Notes: generated by a model from the sequence alone, not told the origin. Positions 7,156 through 19,388 are shown, counted from the stretch's first letter. The stretch: DNA of 64,000 nucleotides from Helicobacter vulpis (GCF_003660395.1 NZ_QXQT01000007.1:16610-80609); one strand, 5' to 3'. Numbers and translations are program-made.

Positions 7156-9039
7156 CTATACTTTAAACTTGCCCAGTTCTTGGTTAAAGACATTGGCCAT
7201 GTCGTTGAGGGACGCACTGGCTTTAGAGACATCTTGTACGCTTTGGTAATTCAAAGAAGCCAACTTGCTAATTTCTTTGATGTCCTCTACGATGGTCTTG
7301 GTCGCATCTGCCACGCGTCTAAATTTTTCTACATCTTGAGTCGTGGCGTTGATCACCGTTTGAATACTCTGTACATTGGTGTCCACAATTTCTTGTAAGC
7401 CCAAAGTGAGCTCAGAGGTTTTGAGAATCTCTTGGGCATTGCCATGCAGGTGTTGGCTAATATCGCTCACGCTTTGCACCACTTGGGTGATCGTCCCATC
7501 GATCTCACTCAAACTATTTTGAGTCTTCTCGGCCAATTTGCGCACTTCATCGGCCACCACGGCAAAACCACGCCCATGTTCGCCCGCGCGCGCCGCTTCA
7601 ATGGCGGCGTTCAAGGCTAGCAAATTGGTTTGATCGGCGATGTCTGAAATGATGGTCAACACCTCTTTAATATTTTGCGTGTTTTGAGAAGTCTCTTCTA
7701 GCTTGTTAGAAAACTCTACACCCACGCGCGCGTTGCTAGCTAAATTCGTACTAAAGTCTTGGATTTTGGCGCGCACTTCCTCTAAGGTGTTCCCGGTTTG
7801 TACCAAGTTATTATTATTCTGCTGGGCGTTAGCCACCCCGGTTAAAATGCTGTTGGCGATCTCATTGCCATTGGACACCGTGAGAGAAATGCGCTGGGTT
7901 TCCTCTTGGGTGTGTTGTTGTACATCATTAGAGCTAGCCTGTAATGTACTGGCGATCTTGGTATTTTGCGCGCTGAGTTCCTTGATCTTGGCGATCACAC
8001 CCTGGGTTTTCTCTAAAAAAGCGTTGATATTCTTAGAAATGATGGCGATTTCATCCTTGCCTTTCACTGCGAGTCTCTTGGTTAAATCCCCCTCTTTGGA
8101 CACTAGTTCAATGATCAAGTCGCGCAATTGCAAGAGAGGTTTAAAGAGAAAATGAATCACCCCAAAGAGCACGGCCAAGACGATCGCAATGGCACTTAGG
8201 GCAATGATGAGCAACATCTTTTGTAGGCTGCTCAAATCCTTGAACGCGTCTTTCTTGTTGATGACTCCTAGAACTTTCCAATTCAAACCCGGTATGGTGG
8301 TGTATACGTAGAATTTATCCACCCCAGCTGCATCGTGTTCTATAAAGCCCGAATTGGTACTCATGATTTGGTCAACAAGTTCTTTACCCCCCGGATAAGC
8401 GTGGGTATCGCGATAGCTAGAGCCGGGTTGAAAACGCCTCGAATAAATCACAAAGGCATCCCGATCCAACACGTGGACCCGAATCGCGTCAAAGTAAAAT
8501 TTTTCTTGATTGTAATGTTCTAAGCTCATATCAAGCCCCAACACTCCCTCAAAAACCCCATTGACGAACAAGGGTACGCTGTAGGTGATGATCATCTTAT
8601 TGGTAAACATGTCTTTGTAAGGAGAGGAGGTTGTCAGTTGATTGTGCTTTTTGGCTTCTTGATACCAAGGTCTTTTTCTAGGATCGTAGTCTGAGGGGAG
8701 GGATTTCATAGTACCCACAATGCGCCCATCTTTAAAACCCACATACGCGTTTTCTGCCCCCATGCCATCGTGCACAAATTTTAGAACTTCATTAAAGCGA
8801 ACCAAGTCTGTCAAATTCAGTTGTCCTAAACTTTTGGACACAGCGTTTAAGCCTTTGCTAAGGTCGTTATTCCACCCGGCTAAGGAGGAAGACACCAAGC
8901 CCACGGCCGTGTTTAAAGAATGGCGTACCGTCTTGGCAATCCCAGCGCTTGTCGTAACACTGATCACATAGATCACAAGGGTAAATGTGATCACCAACAA
9001 CCCTGCCAATACCAATAAAATCTTAGCTTTGAAAGTCAT
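7156..9039 (-). CDS. Methyl-accepting chemotaxis protein with dCache sensor
   Basis: This 627-residue transmembrane chemoreceptor has an N-terminal helix (~8-29), a periplasmic double-Cache sensor (~35-270; [21 protein letters not shown] is typical dCache_1), a second helix (~280-300), a HAMP domain (~300-355) and a signalling domain with the conserved hairpin tip ([21 protein letters not shown]). dCache domains usually bind small ligands such as amino or organic acids; the ligand here is unknown. It signals through CheW/CheA. It resembles the TlpA/TlpC class of H. pylori, but I do not assign orthology. There is no C-terminal CheR-binding pentapeptide. Confidence 0.92.
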   Translation of the reverse strand: MTFKAKILLVLAGLLVITFTLVIYVISVTTSAGIAKTVRHSLNTAVGLVSSSLAGWNNDLSKGLNAVSKSLGQLNLTDLVRFNEVLKFVHDGMGAENAYVGFKDGRIVGTMKSLPSDYDPRKRPWYQEAKKHNQLTTSSPYKDMFTNKMIITYSVPLFVNGVFEGVLGLDMSLEHYNQEKFYFDAIRVHVLDRDAFVIYSRRFQPGSSYRDTHAYPGGKELVDQIMSTNSGFIEHDAAGVDKFYVYTTIPGLNWKVLGVINKKDAFKDLSSLQKMLLIIALSAIAIVLAVLFGVIHFLFKPLLQLRDLIIELVSKEGDLTKRLAVKGKDEIAIISKNINAFLEKTQGVIAKIKELSAQNTKIASTLQASSNDVQQHTQEETQRISLTVSNGNEIANSILTGVANAQQNNNNLVQTGNTLEEVRAKIQDFSTNLASNARVGVEFSNKLEETSQNTQNIKEVLTIISDIADQTNLLALNAAIEAARAGEHGRGFAVVADEVRKLAEKTQNSLSEIDGTITQVVQSVSDISQHLHGNAQEILKTSELTLGLQEIVDTNVQSIQTVINATTQDVEKFRRVADATKTIVEDIKEISKLASLNYQSVQDVSKASASLNDMANVFNQELGKFKV

Positions 9040-9151
9040 ACGGGATATCCTAATTTTTTTAATCGTTAAGAAAGACGCAGAGATTCTAAATGATTATCGC
9101 TTAAGGAATCACATGTTAAAAACGCGCTAAATCGGAAGTCAAGTTTGAGGC

Positions 9152-10519
9152 ATGCGCGATAAAAATCACGGCTGTAGTGTCCCTAGAATTTGTAGTTTGG
9201 GTTTATTGGTGGTGGGAGGTCTGCACGCTTTGGATTATAAAATCGGGGGGCGCATGGGCTCCTTCTCGCGCATTGGCTTTAACAATTCTAGCATCAATTC
9301 CAACAAGGGGATTTACCCAACCGGTAGTTATGTAACGGCTATTGGGGCGTTGCAAATTGATCTCAATTTATTGCCCAAGTCCATCAGCGCGCACCAACTC
9401 AGCGCGGGGCTGGGGGGGGAGGTGGGGGGTTTGGCCTTTGATTCGACTAGAACCTTGATCGATCAAAGCGATCCGCGTGCGGGGTTTCAGCCGGCCAACT
9501 GGTATTATATGGGGCGTTGGGAGGGCTATTTAATGGACGCGCCCTGGCACACATCGCGCTATGGCGATGGGGTGCACGCGCGCAATTACATTCTTTACAA
9601 CGCCTATTTGGACTACCGCTACAAAGACATTTTTGGGATCAAACTGGGGCGTTATAAAAGCGATCGCGCTTTGTTTTTGCGCGGCTATAACCAGGGTTTT
9701 GAGGCCTTTGTGCGTTGGAGAAATTTCAGATTGGATTGGTTTAGCACCTATGGGCGCGGGCTGGCCAATATCCAGTTTATTCGCGATTTTTACGCCCCTG
9801 TGCAATTCCATTTTGCCAATGGAAGGCGCACCAATTATGGCATGCACGCTCTAAGCGCGGCTTGGCAGTCCAAACACTGGCAGATTATGCCCTTTTTTTG
9901 GTTCTATCCCAAGAACTTTAATGCCCCCGGGCTCTATGTGAGCGCGCTGTTTAAACCGGCAAATTGGAAGATCCAAACCCGTGTGTATGTGTGGTTTCCC
10001 CTCTATAGCGTGGCTTTGGCGCGCACCTATTATCGCGGGAATCGCATCGATGAGACCAGCGCTAGTCTGCTGGTGCGCCAACGCTTTGAGACAAAAAGTT
10101 ACAATTTTGGCTGGGGCGTGTATAAAAATTTTGGCAACGCCAGCGCCCAGCTAGGCTGGAATGGTTCGCCCATTCCCTTTGACGCGACAGACGACACCCC
10201 CTATGAAGACGCTTACACCAATATTTATAACGCCAATTCTGTTACTCCCTTTGCCTTCCTAGGCACTAGCTACAAGAATTTGAGTTGCGCTCTGCTGGGC
10301 AAACTCACCTATTCCCCACGCGCCAGCTCCAAAAGTCTGGGTTTAACCTGTACTTACAATATCACTAAACACATCCACGCGATGATTCGCCTCAATGGCT
10401 ATGTCGTTTCCATGCACCGGGGCTATAAGGTGGCCTACTTTGGCGCGTCCAATCCAAACTTTGCGCCCACTATTCAAGATCGCTCCTATTTGATGACATC
10501 TCTGAGCTACGAGTTGTAA
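9152..10519 (+). CDS. Hof-family outer membrane protein (porin-like)
   Basis: This 455-residue outer-membrane beta-barrel protein starts at ATG 9152. Its N-terminus is unusually polar (MRDKNHGCSVPRICS) before a signal-type segment ending in LHALD. The mature part begins KIGGRMGSFSRIGFNNSSIN and alternates aromatic and polar residues through to a C-terminal aromatic-rich strand (SYLMTSLSYEL). These are features of the Helicobacter Hof family, loosely related to OprD-type porins. The substrate is unknown. It is divergent from the chemoreceptor upstream and followed by tlpD. Confidence 0.8.
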   Translation: MRDKNHGCSVPRICSLGLLVVGGLHALDYKIGGRMGSFSRIGFNNSSINSNKGIYPTGSYVTAIGALQIDLNLLPKSISAHQLSAGLGGEVGGLAFDSTRTLIDQSDPRAGFQPANWYYMGRWEGYLMDAPWHTSRYGDGVHARNYILYNAYLDYRYKDIFGIKLGRYKSDRALFLRGYNQGFEAFVRWRNFRLDWFSTYGRGLANIQFIRDFYAPVQFHFANGRRTNYGMHALSAAWQSKHWQIMPFFWFYPKNFNAPGLYVSALFKPANWKIQTRVYVWFPLYSVALARTYYRGNRIDETSASLLVRQRFETKSYNFGWGVYKNFGNASAQLGWNGSPIPFDATDDTPYEDAYTNIYNANSVTPFAFLGTSYKNLSCALLGKLTYSPRASSKSLGLTCTYNITKHIHAMIRLNGYVVSMHRGYKVAYFGASNPNFAPTIQDRSYLMTSLSYEL

Positions 10520-10545
10520 TACTTCTCAAAATTAAGTTAAACTGC

Positions 10546-10553
10546 TATACAAT
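10546..10553 (+). promoter_or_regulatory. Candidate -10 element upstream of tlpD
   Basis: The sequence TATACAAT (core TACAAT at 10548-10553) lies about 33 bases before the tlpD start in an AT-rich gap. Helicobacter housekeeping promoters rely mainly on an extended -10 box; no convincing -35 is seen. The call rests on match and position only. Confidence 0.4.
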
Positions 10554-10585
10554 GGTTCCCATAATTTAAAAAAAAAAGGGTTTGT

Positions 10586-11908
10586 ATGTTTTTTTCTAAA
10601 GAGCGTAGCAAGCAAGTGGACGATAAAGACGCACAGATTCGCTCCTTGCAGAAAAAGCTAGAGGTTTACAAGCAACTTGTAGAATTGTGCGCCCATGAGG
10701 GTCTTGTTGGGATCAAGGACAATAAAGTCGTTTTCAAGAGCGGGAATATCGCAGAAATGGGGGATTTGGAGCAGAGGGCGGGCGAATTGGCCCGCGCTGA
10801 TCAAAGCTTTGATTGGAATAACCGCACCTACAAGATCAAGAGCACGCGCATTGACGACACCCTCTATTGCGCCCTAAGTGAGGACTTTAAAACCCTAGCT
10901 GAATTGGGTAAGAACAGCATTTTCAATCTCTACTACAATAGCATGAAGGGGGGGATTGAGGGTATTCAAGAGACCTTGAATAACCTTTTGCAAGATTCTG
11001 ACATCTTCGTAGAAGCCGCTAACAATGGGAGCAAACACTCCCAAGGTGCTTTAGAGCAGGTGGCCAAAACCGGCCAAAAGATCGACACCCTTTATGAAAA
11101 AATGCAAAACGCCACCACTTTAGCCGATTCGCTCAACCAGCGCAGTAGCGAAATCACTCAGGTGATCTCTTTGATCGATGATATCGCCGAGCAAACCAAT
11201 TTATTAGCCTTGAACGCCGCCATTGAGGCCGCGCGCGCGGGCGAACATGGGCGTGGCTTTGCCGTGGTGGCCGATGAAGTGCGCAAATTGGCCGAGAAGA
11301 CCCAAAAGGCCACTAAAGAAATCGCCGTGGTGGTCAAATCCATGCAACAAGAAGCTAGCGATATCCAAAACAACACCTATGAGACCAATGACATCGTGGG
11401 GAGTATTAAAGACGATGTGAGTAATATCCATAGCTTTGCGCACAACAATAAGATCGTTGCCGATGCTGCCCTTTTTTCCATTGAGAATTCCAATAACCGC
11501 ACTTTCTGCGGGCTAGCAAAGGTGGATCACATTGTCTATAAAAGCAATCTTTATGGCTTGATCTTTGGCGTGCCCAACGCCTTTAAAATGATCAATGGCC
11601 ATGAATGTCGCTTGGGCAAATGGTATTATGAGGGTAAGGGCAAGGAGCGTTTCGCCAACACGCCGAGTTATCGCAATTTGGAATCCTGCCATAATGGCGT
11701 GCATGATGAGGCCAATGCGCTGGCAAATCTCATCAAAGAACCCGCTAAGGCTTCCTTGAGTGCCGTCGAACAGGGGATTCGCGCCGTAGAACAAAATGCC
11801 TCCAGTGTGCGCGAGGTCATTGACAAGATGTTCTTTGAAAAACAAGATGAGATCAATAAAAAAGTAGACAATCTGAACGTACAGCTTAAGACAACCTCTG
11901 AGCATTAA
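10586..11908 (+). CDS. tlpD: Cytosolic chemoreceptor TlpD with zinc-binding CZB domain
   Basis: This 440-residue soluble chemoreceptor has no membrane helix. The signalling domain with [21 protein letters not shown] lies at ~190-260. The C-terminal CZB domain (~290-385) shows conserved zinc ligands: His in [24 protein letters not shown], and HNGVHDE. In H. pylori TlpD mediates repellent responses to oxidants and related stress and affects gastric colonisation. As in H. pylori it lies directly before bioF, whose ATG overlaps the final A of the tlpD stop, so the two are probably co-translated. Confidence 0.93.
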   Translation: MFFSKERSKQVDDKDAQIRSLQKKLEVYKQLVELCAHEGLVGIKDNKVVFKSGNIAEMGDLEQRAGELARADQSFDWNNRTYKIKSTRIDDTLYCALSEDFKTLAELGKNSIFNLYYNSMKGGIEGIQETLNNLLQDSDIFVEAANNGSKHSQGALEQVAKTGQKIDTLYEKMQNATTLADSLNQRSSEITQVISLIDDIAEQTNLLALNAAIEAARAGEHGRGFAVVADEVRKLAEKTQKATKEIAVVVKSMQQEASDIQNNTYETNDIVGSIKDDVSNIHSFAHNNKIVADAALFSIENSNNRTFCGLAKVDHIVYKSNLYGLIFGVPNAFKMINGHECRLGKWYYEGKGKERFANTPSYRNLESCHNGVHDEANALANLIKEPAKASLSAVEQGIRAVEQNASSVREVIDKMFFEKQDEINKKVDNLNVQLKTTSEH

Positions 11909-13017
11909 TGAGCCCCTACACGCACGCGTTGCGCGCCCTTGAGCGCGCGCATCTATACCGCCAACGCCATCTCTACCCCGATCATTTAGCCGATTTTGCC
12001 TCCAATGATTATTTGGGCTTGAGTGCCCATGCCCCTTTATTAGAGCGCGCTTTTGAGAAGGTGCGCCCTTTGAGCGCCCACGCGCCCAAGGCCTCTATGT
12101 TGCTCAATGGCTACCACCCCCTGCATGCCCAACTTGAGGCGTTCTTATGTGCGCATTTGGGCTATGCGGCCTGCTTGTTAGTGGGGAGTGGGTTTTTGGG
12201 CAATGTGGCCTTAATCGATGCGCTGGTGCGCCCACGCGACATGCTCTTTATGGACGCGCATTACCACGCCAGCGGGCAATTCTTGGCTAAGAAATTGCCC
12301 AATGCGCGCTTTTTTGCCCACAATAATGCCCCAGATTTAGCCCAGCAACTTGCCAGCTATCGCGCTTGCCACACCAAGGGGCGCGTTTTTATCGCCATTG
12401 AGGGGGTGTATTCTATGGACGGACAGGTCGCGCCCAAAGAGTTTTACCACCTAGCCCAAGAGTATGAAGCCTACTTGATTGTAGATGAAGCGCATAGCTT
12501 GGGCGTGTTGGGGCATGATTTGGGGGGGTATTTGAGCCACCACCGCCTAAAACCCACGCCCCAGATCATCATCTTAGGCACTCTCTCTAAGGCTTATGGG
12601 AGTTATGGGGCGTTCATTGGGGCTAGCGTGCAGGTGGTAGATTTTCTATGCAACCGCGCCAAGAGCGTGATCTACACCACCAGTCTATCCTTACTAGATA
12701 GCGCATTAGCCCTAGCCCATTTAGAACACCTCTATGCCCATTTGCCTAGCTATGTGTCTATCTTAGAAAAAATGCGCGCGTGTTGTGCGCAGATTCTAGG
12801 CTTTAGCACCCCTAGTAATATTTTAACTTTACCCTTTGGGCGCGTTCAAGCCCTATTGAGTGCCCATTCAAGCCTGCTTGAAGCGGGCTTTTTATGCGCG
12901 CCCATCCGCCCCCCCACCGTGCAAAAACCCCTATTGCGGGTGTCTTTGAACATCCAACCCCATAACACTTTGCAACGCCTAAGCGCGTTATGCACGCTTT
13001 TAAAGACACTCTGTTAA
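11908..13017 (+). CDS. bioF: 8-amino-7-oxononanoate synthase (biotin synthesis)
   Basis: This 369-residue PLP-dependent enzyme condenses pimeloyl-ACP (or -CoA) with alanine, the first ring-forming step of biotin synthesis. Typical motifs are DFASNDYLGLS near residue 28, IVDEAHSLGVLG with the cofactor aspartate (~190), and GTLSKAYGSYGA with the Schiff-base lysine (~228). The length is slightly short for the family. A 2-amino-3-ketobutyrate ligase (Kbl) is the closest alternative, but H. pylori synteny and the presence of bioA and bioV nearby favour BioF. The start overlaps the tlpD stop by one base. Confidence 0.88.
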   Translation: MSPYTHALRALERAHLYRQRHLYPDHLADFASNDYLGLSAHAPLLERAFEKVRPLSAHAPKASMLLNGYHPLHAQLEAFLCAHLGYAACLLVGSGFLGNVALIDALVRPRDMLFMDAHYHASGQFLAKKLPNARFFAHNNAPDLAQQLASYRACHTKGRVFIAIEGVYSMDGQVAPKEFYHLAQEYEAYLIVDEAHSLGVLGHDLGGYLSHHRLKPTPQIIILGTLSKAYGSYGAFIGASVQVVDFLCNRAKSVIYTTSLSLLDSALALAHLEHLYAHLPSYVSILEKMRACCAQILGFSTPSNILTLPFGRVQALLSAHSSLLEAGFLCAPIRPPTVQKPLLRVSLNIQPHNTLQRLSALCTLLKTLC

Positions 13018-13073
13018 GTTGCGTGTTCTAAAGCCAGTCCTCCTTTAAACCAACATAGATTTTATAAAAAGTT

Positions 13074-13107
13074 TCTAATCTATTTTAAACCTTACACTAT
13101 GATTAGA
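13074..13107. promoter_or_regulatory. clpB promoter region with inverted repeat TCTAATC-N20-GATTAGA
   Basis: Perfect 7-base arms at 13074-13080 and 13101-13107 flank a -10-like stretch (TACACTATGAT) about 30 bases before clpB. An operator overlapping a heat-shock promoter would fit repressor control. It is not a CIRCE element, and I cannot match it with certainty to an HspR site. Confidence 0.35.
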
Positions 13108-13129
13108 TTGTTGAAAGAAAGGAAACTCC

Positions 13130-15793
13130 ATGCACAGCTCTAGTATTTTTGAAAAACTCACCCACCAGCTCAAAGAAAGCTTGGATCAAGCCCTCTCTCT
13201 AGCCCTGCACGCCAAGAACCAAGAGATCGAACCCATCCACCTTTTTTGGGCGCTCTTGAGCAATAGCCAATCTTTACTAAGTCATGCCTTGATCAAAATG
13301 GGCGTGGAGAAAACACCCCTAGAGTTAGAGGCTAGAAGTGTGGTGGACAGCTTGCCCAAGAGTTCGAGTGTGAGCGCGCAGGGGATTAGTTTGGGCAAGA
13401 ATCTTCTAGACGCGTTGCACAACGCCTTGGGTTTGAGCGTGAAAAATGGGGATCAATTTGTGGCGGTGGATAGTTTTATTAGCGCCAATGCGGAGCTTTT
13501 TAGCCATTATTTCAAGCAATTCTTAGATGTTTCAGAACTGATTAAAACCTTGCAGGGGTTGCGCAAGGGGGCTAAAATCACCCAAGCTAGCGATGATGCC
13601 ACCCTAGAGGCTCTAGAAAAATACGGGATCAATTTGACCACCAAAGCCCTAGAAAACACCCTAGACCCGGTGATCGGGCGCGATGAAGAGATTTTGCGCA
13701 TGATGCAAATCTTGATTCGCAAGACTAAGAATAACCCCATCTTATTAGGGGAGCCAGGAGTGGGTAAGACCGCCATTGTGGAGGGGTTAGCCCAGCGCAT
13801 CGCCAAAAAAGAAGTGCCCTTATCCTTGCAACACAAGCAAGTGGTGATGTTGGATATGAGCATGCTCATTGCCGGGGCCAAGTATCGGGGCGAGTTTGAG
13901 GAGCGTTTAACTAAGGTAGTAGAAGAGGTCAAAAAAGCGGGCAATGTGATTTTATTCATTGATGAAATCCACACCATCGTGGGCGCGGGCGCGTCTGAGG
14001 GGAGCATGGATGCGGCTAATATTTTAAAGCCTGCCTTAGCGCGCGGGGAGTTGCACACCATCGGGGCGACCACGCTTAAGGAGTATCGTAAATACTTTGA
14101 AAAAGATAGCGCGCTCACGCGCCGTTTTCAGCCCATCGCATTGGAGGAGCCCAGCGTGAATGAAACCTTGCAAATTCTAAGAGGACTCAAAGAGAGTTTA
14201 GAAGCCCACCACAATGTGAGCATTACTGATAGCGCGCTAGTGGCTAGCGCGAAGCTTTCACACCGCTATATCACCAATCGCTTTTTGCCCGATAAAGCCA
14301 TTGACTTGATCGATGAGGCCGCTGCCGAGTTGAAAATGCAAATCGAATCCGAACCTTACGCGCTCTCCCACACCAAAAGGCTAGTGCAACAACTAGAAGT
14401 AGAAAAACAAGCCCTCTTGATGGAGGAGAACCCCAGCAACAAACAACGCCTAGAGGAGGTGCAAAAAGAACTTAGCAACGCGCTAGAAGAGAAGCAACGC
14501 CTAGAGGCGCAATTTGAAAACGAAAGGCGGGTATTCAAAGACATCGCGCAGGCTAAGAACAATATTGAGAGCTTGAAGCGCGAATCTGAGCTAGCCAAAC
14601 GCCAATCGGAGTTTGAAAGGGCGGCTAAGATCGATCATGGCGAGATCCCTAGATTGGAGCAAGCGGTGCGCGATTTAGAAGCGCAATGGGCGCGCATGCA
14701 AGAGCATGGGAGCTTGTTACAGCACGCTGTGAGTAAGGATAGCATCGCGCGCATTGTGAGCAAGTGGACCCAAATCCCGGTGCAAAAGATGTTGCAAGAG
14801 GAAAAGGATCGCATTTTACACATCGAGCAGGAGCTAGCTAAGAGCGTGATCGGACAACCCCAAGCCATTAGCGCGATTGCTAAAGCCATTAAGCGCAATA
14901 AGGCGGGTCTGAGCGATCCTAATAAACCCATTGGGAGTTTTTTATTCTTAGGACCTAGTGGGGTGGGCAAGACCCAAAGCGCTAAGACCTTAGCCCAATT
15001 TCTCTTTGATAGCCAAAAGAATTTGATTAGACTAGACATGAGCGAATACATGGAAAAGCACGCGGTGAGTCGTCTGGTGGGCGCGCCTCCCGGGTATGTG
15101 GGCTATGAAGAGGGGGGGCAACTCACTGAGGCGGTGAGGCGTAGCCCCTATAGCGTGGTGCTTTTTGATGAGATTGAAAAGGCGCACCCGGAGGTGTTTA
15201 ACATGCTCTTGCAAGTGTTAGACGATGGGCGACTCACGGATAATAAGGGCGTGGTGGTGGATTTTAAAAACACCATCATTATTTTGACCAGCAATATTGC
15301 CAGCGACAAGATCATAGAGCTAGAGAATGTACACGCCAAGCACAAGGCTGAACAAGAAGTGTTAAAAGCCTATGATATTCAAAACGATCAGATCATGGAG
15401 TTGAGCGAGGAATACGACAAACAAAAGGTGGTGCAAGAAGCTCTCAAAGCCTATTTCAAACCCGAGTTTTTAAACCGCCTAGATGAGATTGTGATCTTCA
15501 ACCCTTTGCACATGGAAAGCATTGTGCAGATTGTGGATTTGATGTTTGCCCAAATCCAAGACAAGCTAGGCGAGCGGGGCGTACAAATCGCTTTGAGCGA
15601 TCGCGCTAAAGAGTACATCGCTAAGAGCGGTTTTGATCCCATCTATGGCGCACGCCCCTTAAAACGGGCGTTGTATGAGGAAGTAGAGGATCGCCTCGCC
15701 ACGCTGCTTTTAAAGACGGATAGCACGGATTTGAGCGACAAGAGTTTCTTATTTGATGTGGAAAATGATACAATTTTACTTAAGGAAGTTTGA
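13130..15793 (+). CDS. clpB: ATP-dependent disaggregase ClpB
   Basis: This 887-residue Hsp100 chaperone works with DnaK to dissolve protein aggregates. It has an N-terminal Clp repeat domain (~1-145), AAA-1 with GEPGVGKT (~205) and Walker B LFIDEIH, the long coiled-coil middle domain (~390-520) that separates ClpB from ClpA/C, AAA-2 with GPSGVGKT (~608), and a C-terminal small domain with YGARPLKR. Between [11 protein letters not shown] and [11 protein letters not shown] there is an insertion of about 30 residues in which QEVLKAY recurs as QEALKAY, suggesting an internal duplication. The ribosome-binding site AAAGGAAA precedes the ATG. Confidence 0.95.
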   Translation: MHSSSIFEKLTHQLKESLDQALSLALHAKNQEIEPIHLFWALLSNSQSLLSHALIKMGVEKTPLELEARSVVDSLPKSSSVSAQGISLGKNLLDALHNALGLSVKNGDQFVAVDSFISANAELFSHYFKQFLDVSELIKTLQGLRKGAKITQASDDATLEALEKYGINLTTKALENTLDPVIGRDEEILRMMQILIRKTKNNPILLGEPGVGKTAIVEGLAQRIAKKEVPLSLQHKQVVMLDMSMLIAGAKYRGEFEERLTKVVEEVKKAGNVILFIDEIHTIVGAGASEGSMDAANILKPALARGELHTIGATTLKEYRKYFEKDSALTRRFQPIALEEPSVNETLQILRGLKESLEAHHNVSITDSALVASAKLSHRYITNRFLPDKAIDLIDEAAAELKMQIESEPYALSHTKRLVQQLEVEKQALLMEENPSNKQRLEEVQKELSNALEEKQRLEAQFENERRVFKDIAQAKNNIESLKRESELAKRQSEFERAAKIDHGEIPRLEQAVRDLEAQWARMQEHGSLLQHAVSKDSIARIVSKWTQIPVQKMLQEEKDRILHIEQELAKSVIGQPQAISAIAKAIKRNKAGLSDPNKPIGSFLFLGPSGVGKTQSAKTLAQFLFDSQKNLIRLDMSEYMEKHAVSRLVGAPPGYVGYEEGGQLTEAVRRSPYSVVLFDEIEKAHPEVFNMLLQVLDDGRLTDNKGVVVDFKNTIIILTSNIASDKIIELENVHAKHKAEQEVLKAYDIQNDQIMELSEEYDKQKVVQEALKAYFKPEFLNRLDEIVIFNPLHMESIVQIVDLMFAQIQDKLGERGVQIALSDRAKEYIAKSGFDPIYGARPLKRALYEEVEDRLATLLLKTDSTDLSDKSFLFDVENDTILLKEV

Positions 15794-15860
15794 GAGTGGG
15801 TACGCGCTGTTTAGAGCGTTGCGGATGTCTATGTGTTTAAAAGTCATTTGAGGAGTGGCC

Positions 15861-17612
15861 ATGACTTCTTTTTCTTTAGGTAAGCAAATCATCGTTTTAT
15901 GGGCCTTTTCTGTCATCACTATGGGAGTGACTCTACTATTATTTGCCCAAAGCAATAAAGAATCTGTCCGCCATGTGCACGAGCTGGTCAATGTGGATTT
16001 AAAACACTTGCTAGGGGAACAACTCAAGCTCGCCACAGACGCGCTAGCCCATAGCATTTCTAACGCCATCAAGGACGCGCCCACAGACGCGCTCAAAAAG
16101 AAAATTATTGCAGATGTCCTCAAAGGGTTTCGCTTTGAAGAAGACAAGTCGGGCTACTTCTTTGCCTATGAAGAATATGTCCCCTTTTATAACCCCAATC
16201 TTAAGGACAAGCTAGGCACAAGTCTTAAGAATGTCCAAGATAAAAACGGCGTTTTCTATGTGCAAGAACTCTATAAGGCAGCGATGGCAGGGGGGAATTT
16301 TGTCTACTATGTCTTCCCCAAACCTTTAATAGAGGGGGGCATGCGCGACACGGATAAAATTTCCTATGCCCAAAAAATTGAAGGTACGACTAATTTATGG
16401 ATTGCTACGGGAGTTTATATGGACAATGTAGACGCCCGTGCGCGCACCATTATGCAAGAAATTGACAAAGGCATGAAGTACCACTTTTATCTCTATGGCG
16501 CTATTGTGATCTTATTCCTGTTTATCGTGGTGATGCCCCTATACTATTTGTTCTATCGCAAAATCACAAGGAATATCCGCACATTGAGCGTGGCTCTCAA
16601 AGACTTTTTTGCCTTTGTGAATTACCACGCCAAAAAAGAGCCCAAAGAGATCGTCTTGCATTCTAAGGACGAGTTGGGCGAGATGGCGCACGCGCTCAAA
16701 AACAATGTAAAGGAAGCCGTAGCGCATTTCCAAGCCGATCAGCACTTTTCTAAAGACGCGCTCAATGTGTTAGACAATGTACACACGGGCGATTTTGCCC
16801 AAGTCATCTACGCCCACGCGGCTAATCCGGAGCTAGAACGCTTGGGAGCGGATCTCAACGCCTTTTTTAAATTCTTAAATGACATTTTTCGGCATATCTG
16901 TAACACTATTCAAACTTATTCTAAAAATGATTTTAAAATGGGCATAGACACAAGCCATTTGCAGGGCGGGTTTTTGCAGCTAGCCAATGACATCAACACC
17001 TTGCAACAAAGCATTGTCGCCTCGCTCAAGCACTCCCTAGAATTTGCCCACGCGCTCTATCAAGAAACCAACACCCTCAATGAAACCACACACCGCCTAC
17101 AAGACGCTTCTAAGCAACAGGTGAGTTCTTTAGAGCAAACCGTGAGCGCATTAGGGCAAATTAGTGGGTCTATGCAGAGTGTGAACGCCAAGAGTCAAGA
17201 GGTGATCGAACGCTCTGAGGGGATTAAAAATATGGTACTCATCATCAATGAAATCGCCGATCAAATCAGTTTGTTAGCCTTGAACGCCGCCATTGAGGCC
17301 GCTAGAGCGGGCGAACATGGCAGGGGTTTTGCCGTGGTGGCCGATGAGGTACGCAAACTAGCCGAGCGCACCCAAAAGTCTTTGGGTGAAATTGAGGCCA
17401 ACACCCAAGCCCTCACCCAATCCATCAACCAAGCTGCCAGCGCTATAGAAGAACAAACAAAGAGCATTACCCAGATCAACAGCGCTATGGAAACCCTAGA
17501 GCAGACCATGACTCATAACGCTGAGATCGCGAGCACTTCTTTAACCATTAGCAAGAATGTACAACACATTGCCCAAAATATTCTCAATGAAGCCAATAGC
17601 AAGAAATTCTAA
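15861..17612 (+). CDS. Methyl-accepting chemotaxis protein with single-Cache sensor (first of tandem pair)
   Basis: This 583-residue chemoreceptor starts at ATG 15861, five bases after AGGAG. It has an N-terminal helix (~8-30), an sCache-type periplasmic domain (~35-195; [16 protein letters not shown] and [12 protein letters not shown] are typical), a second helix (~203-225), HAMP-like linkers and a signalling tip ([18 protein letters not shown]). Serine replaces the usual threonine/asparagine at one tip position. The next gene is a paralogue of exactly the same length. sCache receptors of this type often sense small carboxylates such as formate or acetate; the ligand here is not shown. Confidence 0.9.
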   Translation: MTSFSLGKQIIVLWAFSVITMGVTLLLFAQSNKESVRHVHELVNVDLKHLLGEQLKLATDALAHSISNAIKDAPTDALKKKIIADVLKGFRFEEDKSGYFFAYEEYVPFYNPNLKDKLGTSLKNVQDKNGVFYVQELYKAAMAGGNFVYYVFPKPLIEGGMRDTDKISYAQKIEGTTNLWIATGVYMDNVDARARTIMQEIDKGMKYHFYLYGAIVILFLFIVVMPLYYLFYRKITRNIRTLSVALKDFFAFVNYHAKKEPKEIVLHSKDELGEMAHALKNNVKEAVAHFQADQHFSKDALNVLDNVHTGDFAQVIYAHAANPELERLGADLNAFFKFLNDIFRHICNTIQTYSKNDFKMGIDTSHLQGGFLQLANDINTLQQSIVASLKHSLEFAHALYQETNTLNETTHRLQDASKQQVSSLEQTVSALGQISGSMQSVNAKSQEVIERSEGIKNMVLIINEIADQISLLALNAAIEAARAGEHGRGFAVVADEVRKLAERTQKSLGEIEANTQALTQSINQAASAIEEQTKSITQINSAMETLEQTMTHNAEIASTSLTISKNVQHIAQNILNEANSKKF

Positions 17613-17636
17613 GAAAAGTTGTCAAAAGAGGTTTTG

Positions 17637-19388
17637 ATGCGTTCCTTTTCCCTAGGTAAACAGATTGTCGCTTTGTGGATGCTCACCATTGTGGCGATGG
17701 TGGCGACCCTCTTGCTCTTTGCGCAAAACAATAGAGAATCGGTACACCGCGTGAACACATCGGTTAGTGTGGATTTAAAACGCATGCTAGGAGATAAGAT
17801 TCAACTGGCTGTAGACCTCGTGAGCTTCGATCTCGCCCAAGCCATCAAGGACGCGCCCACCCTAGAAGCCAAAAAACAGATTGTAATAGCCATGCTCAAG
17901 GGGTTTCGCTTTGAAAAAGACAGGTCTGGCTATTTCTTTGCCTATGATAAATACAGCCCTATTTACACGGCCAACCCCAAGTACCGCGCGGGTGTGAGCG
18001 CAGAAAATGTCAAAGATAAAAACGGAGTCTTCTACACGCGAAAACTCTACGAAGCGGCCATGGCTGGAGGGGGCTTTGTCTACTATGTCTCCCCCAAACC
18101 CCTAGCCGATGGCACCACCCGTTATACAGATAAGGTTTCCTATGCCCAAAAAATTCAGGGCATGCCCAATTGGTGGGTGGGCACGGGTGTGTATATGGAC
18201 AATGTGGAACAACGCACCCAGACCATCACTGGGGACATCAAGGACAAACTCAGCAGCAGCTTTAATTTTTATGTGTTGATTGCCTTGGTTTTTTTGGTTG
18301 TGGTGGTGATTCCCCTCTACTATCTTTTTTATCGCAAGATCACGAGCAATATTAGCGCGCTCAACAAGGGGCTCAAGGATTTTTTTGCCTTTGTCAATTA
18401 CAAACAACAAGAAGTCCCCAAAGCGATTATCTTGCACTCTAAGGACGAATTGGGGCAGATGGCGCGCGCTCTCAATGAGAACATCCAAGAGGCGGTGGCT
18501 TATTTGCAAGCCGATCAGAATCTCTCTAAGGAAGCTTTGATGGTGCTTGATAGCGCGCGTACGGGCGATTTCACCCAAAATATCCACGCGCAAGCAATCA
18601 ATCCAGAGCTCCAACACTTGGGTGCAAATCTCAATAATTTTTCTAGCTTTTTAAATAATATTTTCCAACATATTTCTAAAACTATTGAAACGTATTCGCA
18701 AAACGATTTCACAAGGGGCATGGACACTTCCTCGCTACAGGGTGGGTTTTTACAATTGGCCAATAATATCAACACCTTACAACAAAGCATTGTCGATTCT
18801 TTGAAAAACTCCTTAGATTTTGCTAACGCGCTCACTCAAGAAACCAATATCCTCAACCAAGCCACGCATGCGATGCAGGATGCGTCTAAACAACAGGTGA
18901 TCTCTTTGGAACAAACCACCAACGCCCTAGTCCAGATCAGTCAAGGCATGCAAAGTGTGAACGCTAAGAGTCAGGAGATGATCGCGCAATCCCAAGGGAT
19001 TCAGAACATGGTCGTTGTCATCACAGAGATTGCCGATCAAATCACATTATTGGCCTTGAACGCCGCCATTGAAGCGGCGCGCGCGGGCGAGCATGGGCGT
19101 GGGTTTAGCGTGGTGGCTGATGAAGTGCGCAAACTAGCTGAGCGCACCCAAAAGTCTTTGGGTGAAATTGAGGCCAACACCCAAGCCCTCACACAATCCA
19201 TCAACCAAGCTGCCAGCGCTATAGAAGAACAGAGTCATAGTATCACTTTGATCGACACTGCTGTACATGAGTTAGAACAGACGATGGCCAACAACACTAA
19301 AATAGCTACCACTTCCTCCACCATTAGCGAAAATGTGCAAAAGATTGCGCAAAATATCTTAGATGAGGCCCATCGCAAAAAGTTTTAA
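17637..19388 (+). CDS. Methyl-accepting chemotaxis protein with single-Cache sensor (second of tandem pair)
   Basis: This 583-residue paralogue of the preceding gene lies 24 bases downstream. ATG 17637 follows AAGAGG; an upstream TTG at 17619 is less likely. The order is the same: helix, sCache domain ([29 protein letters not shown]), helix, HAMP-like region, signalling domain ([18 protein letters not shown]). The stretch after the tip ([18 protein letters not shown] and onward) is nearly identical in the two copies, whereas the sensor domains have diverged. That pattern fits duplication followed by ligand divergence. Confidence 0.9.
   Translation: MRSFSLGKQIVALWMLTIVAMVATLLLFAQNNRESVHRVNTSVSVDLKRMLGDKIQLAVDLVSFDLAQAIKDAPTLEAKKQIVIAMLKGFRFEKDRSGYFFAYDKYSPIYTANPKYRAGVSAENVKDKNGVFYTRKLYEAAMAGGGFVYYVSPKPLADGTTRYTDKVSYAQKIQGMPNWWVGTGVYMDNVEQRTQTITGDIKDKLSSSFNFYVLIALVFLVVVVIPLYYLFYRKITSNISALNKGLKDFFAFVNYKQQEVPKAIILHSKDELGQMARALNENIQEAVAYLQADQNLSKEALMVLDSARTGDFTQNIHAQAINPELQHLGANLNNFSSFLNNIFQHISKTIETYSQNDFTRGMDTSSLQGGFLQLANNINTLQQSIVDSLKNSLDFANALTQETNILNQATHAMQDASKQQVISLEQTTNALVQISQGMQSVNAKSQEMIAQSQGIQNMVVVITEIADQITLLALNAAIEAARAGEHGRGFSVVADEVRKLAERTQKSLGEIEANTQALTQSINQAASAIEEQSHSITLIDTAVHELEQTMANNTKIATTSSTISENVQKIAQNILDEAHRKKF

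Noticed and set aside
7432..11443. Numerous ORFs opposite the chemoreceptor signalling domains
   Set aside because: They recur at the same place opposite every MCP tip and simply mirror the conserved signalling sequence.
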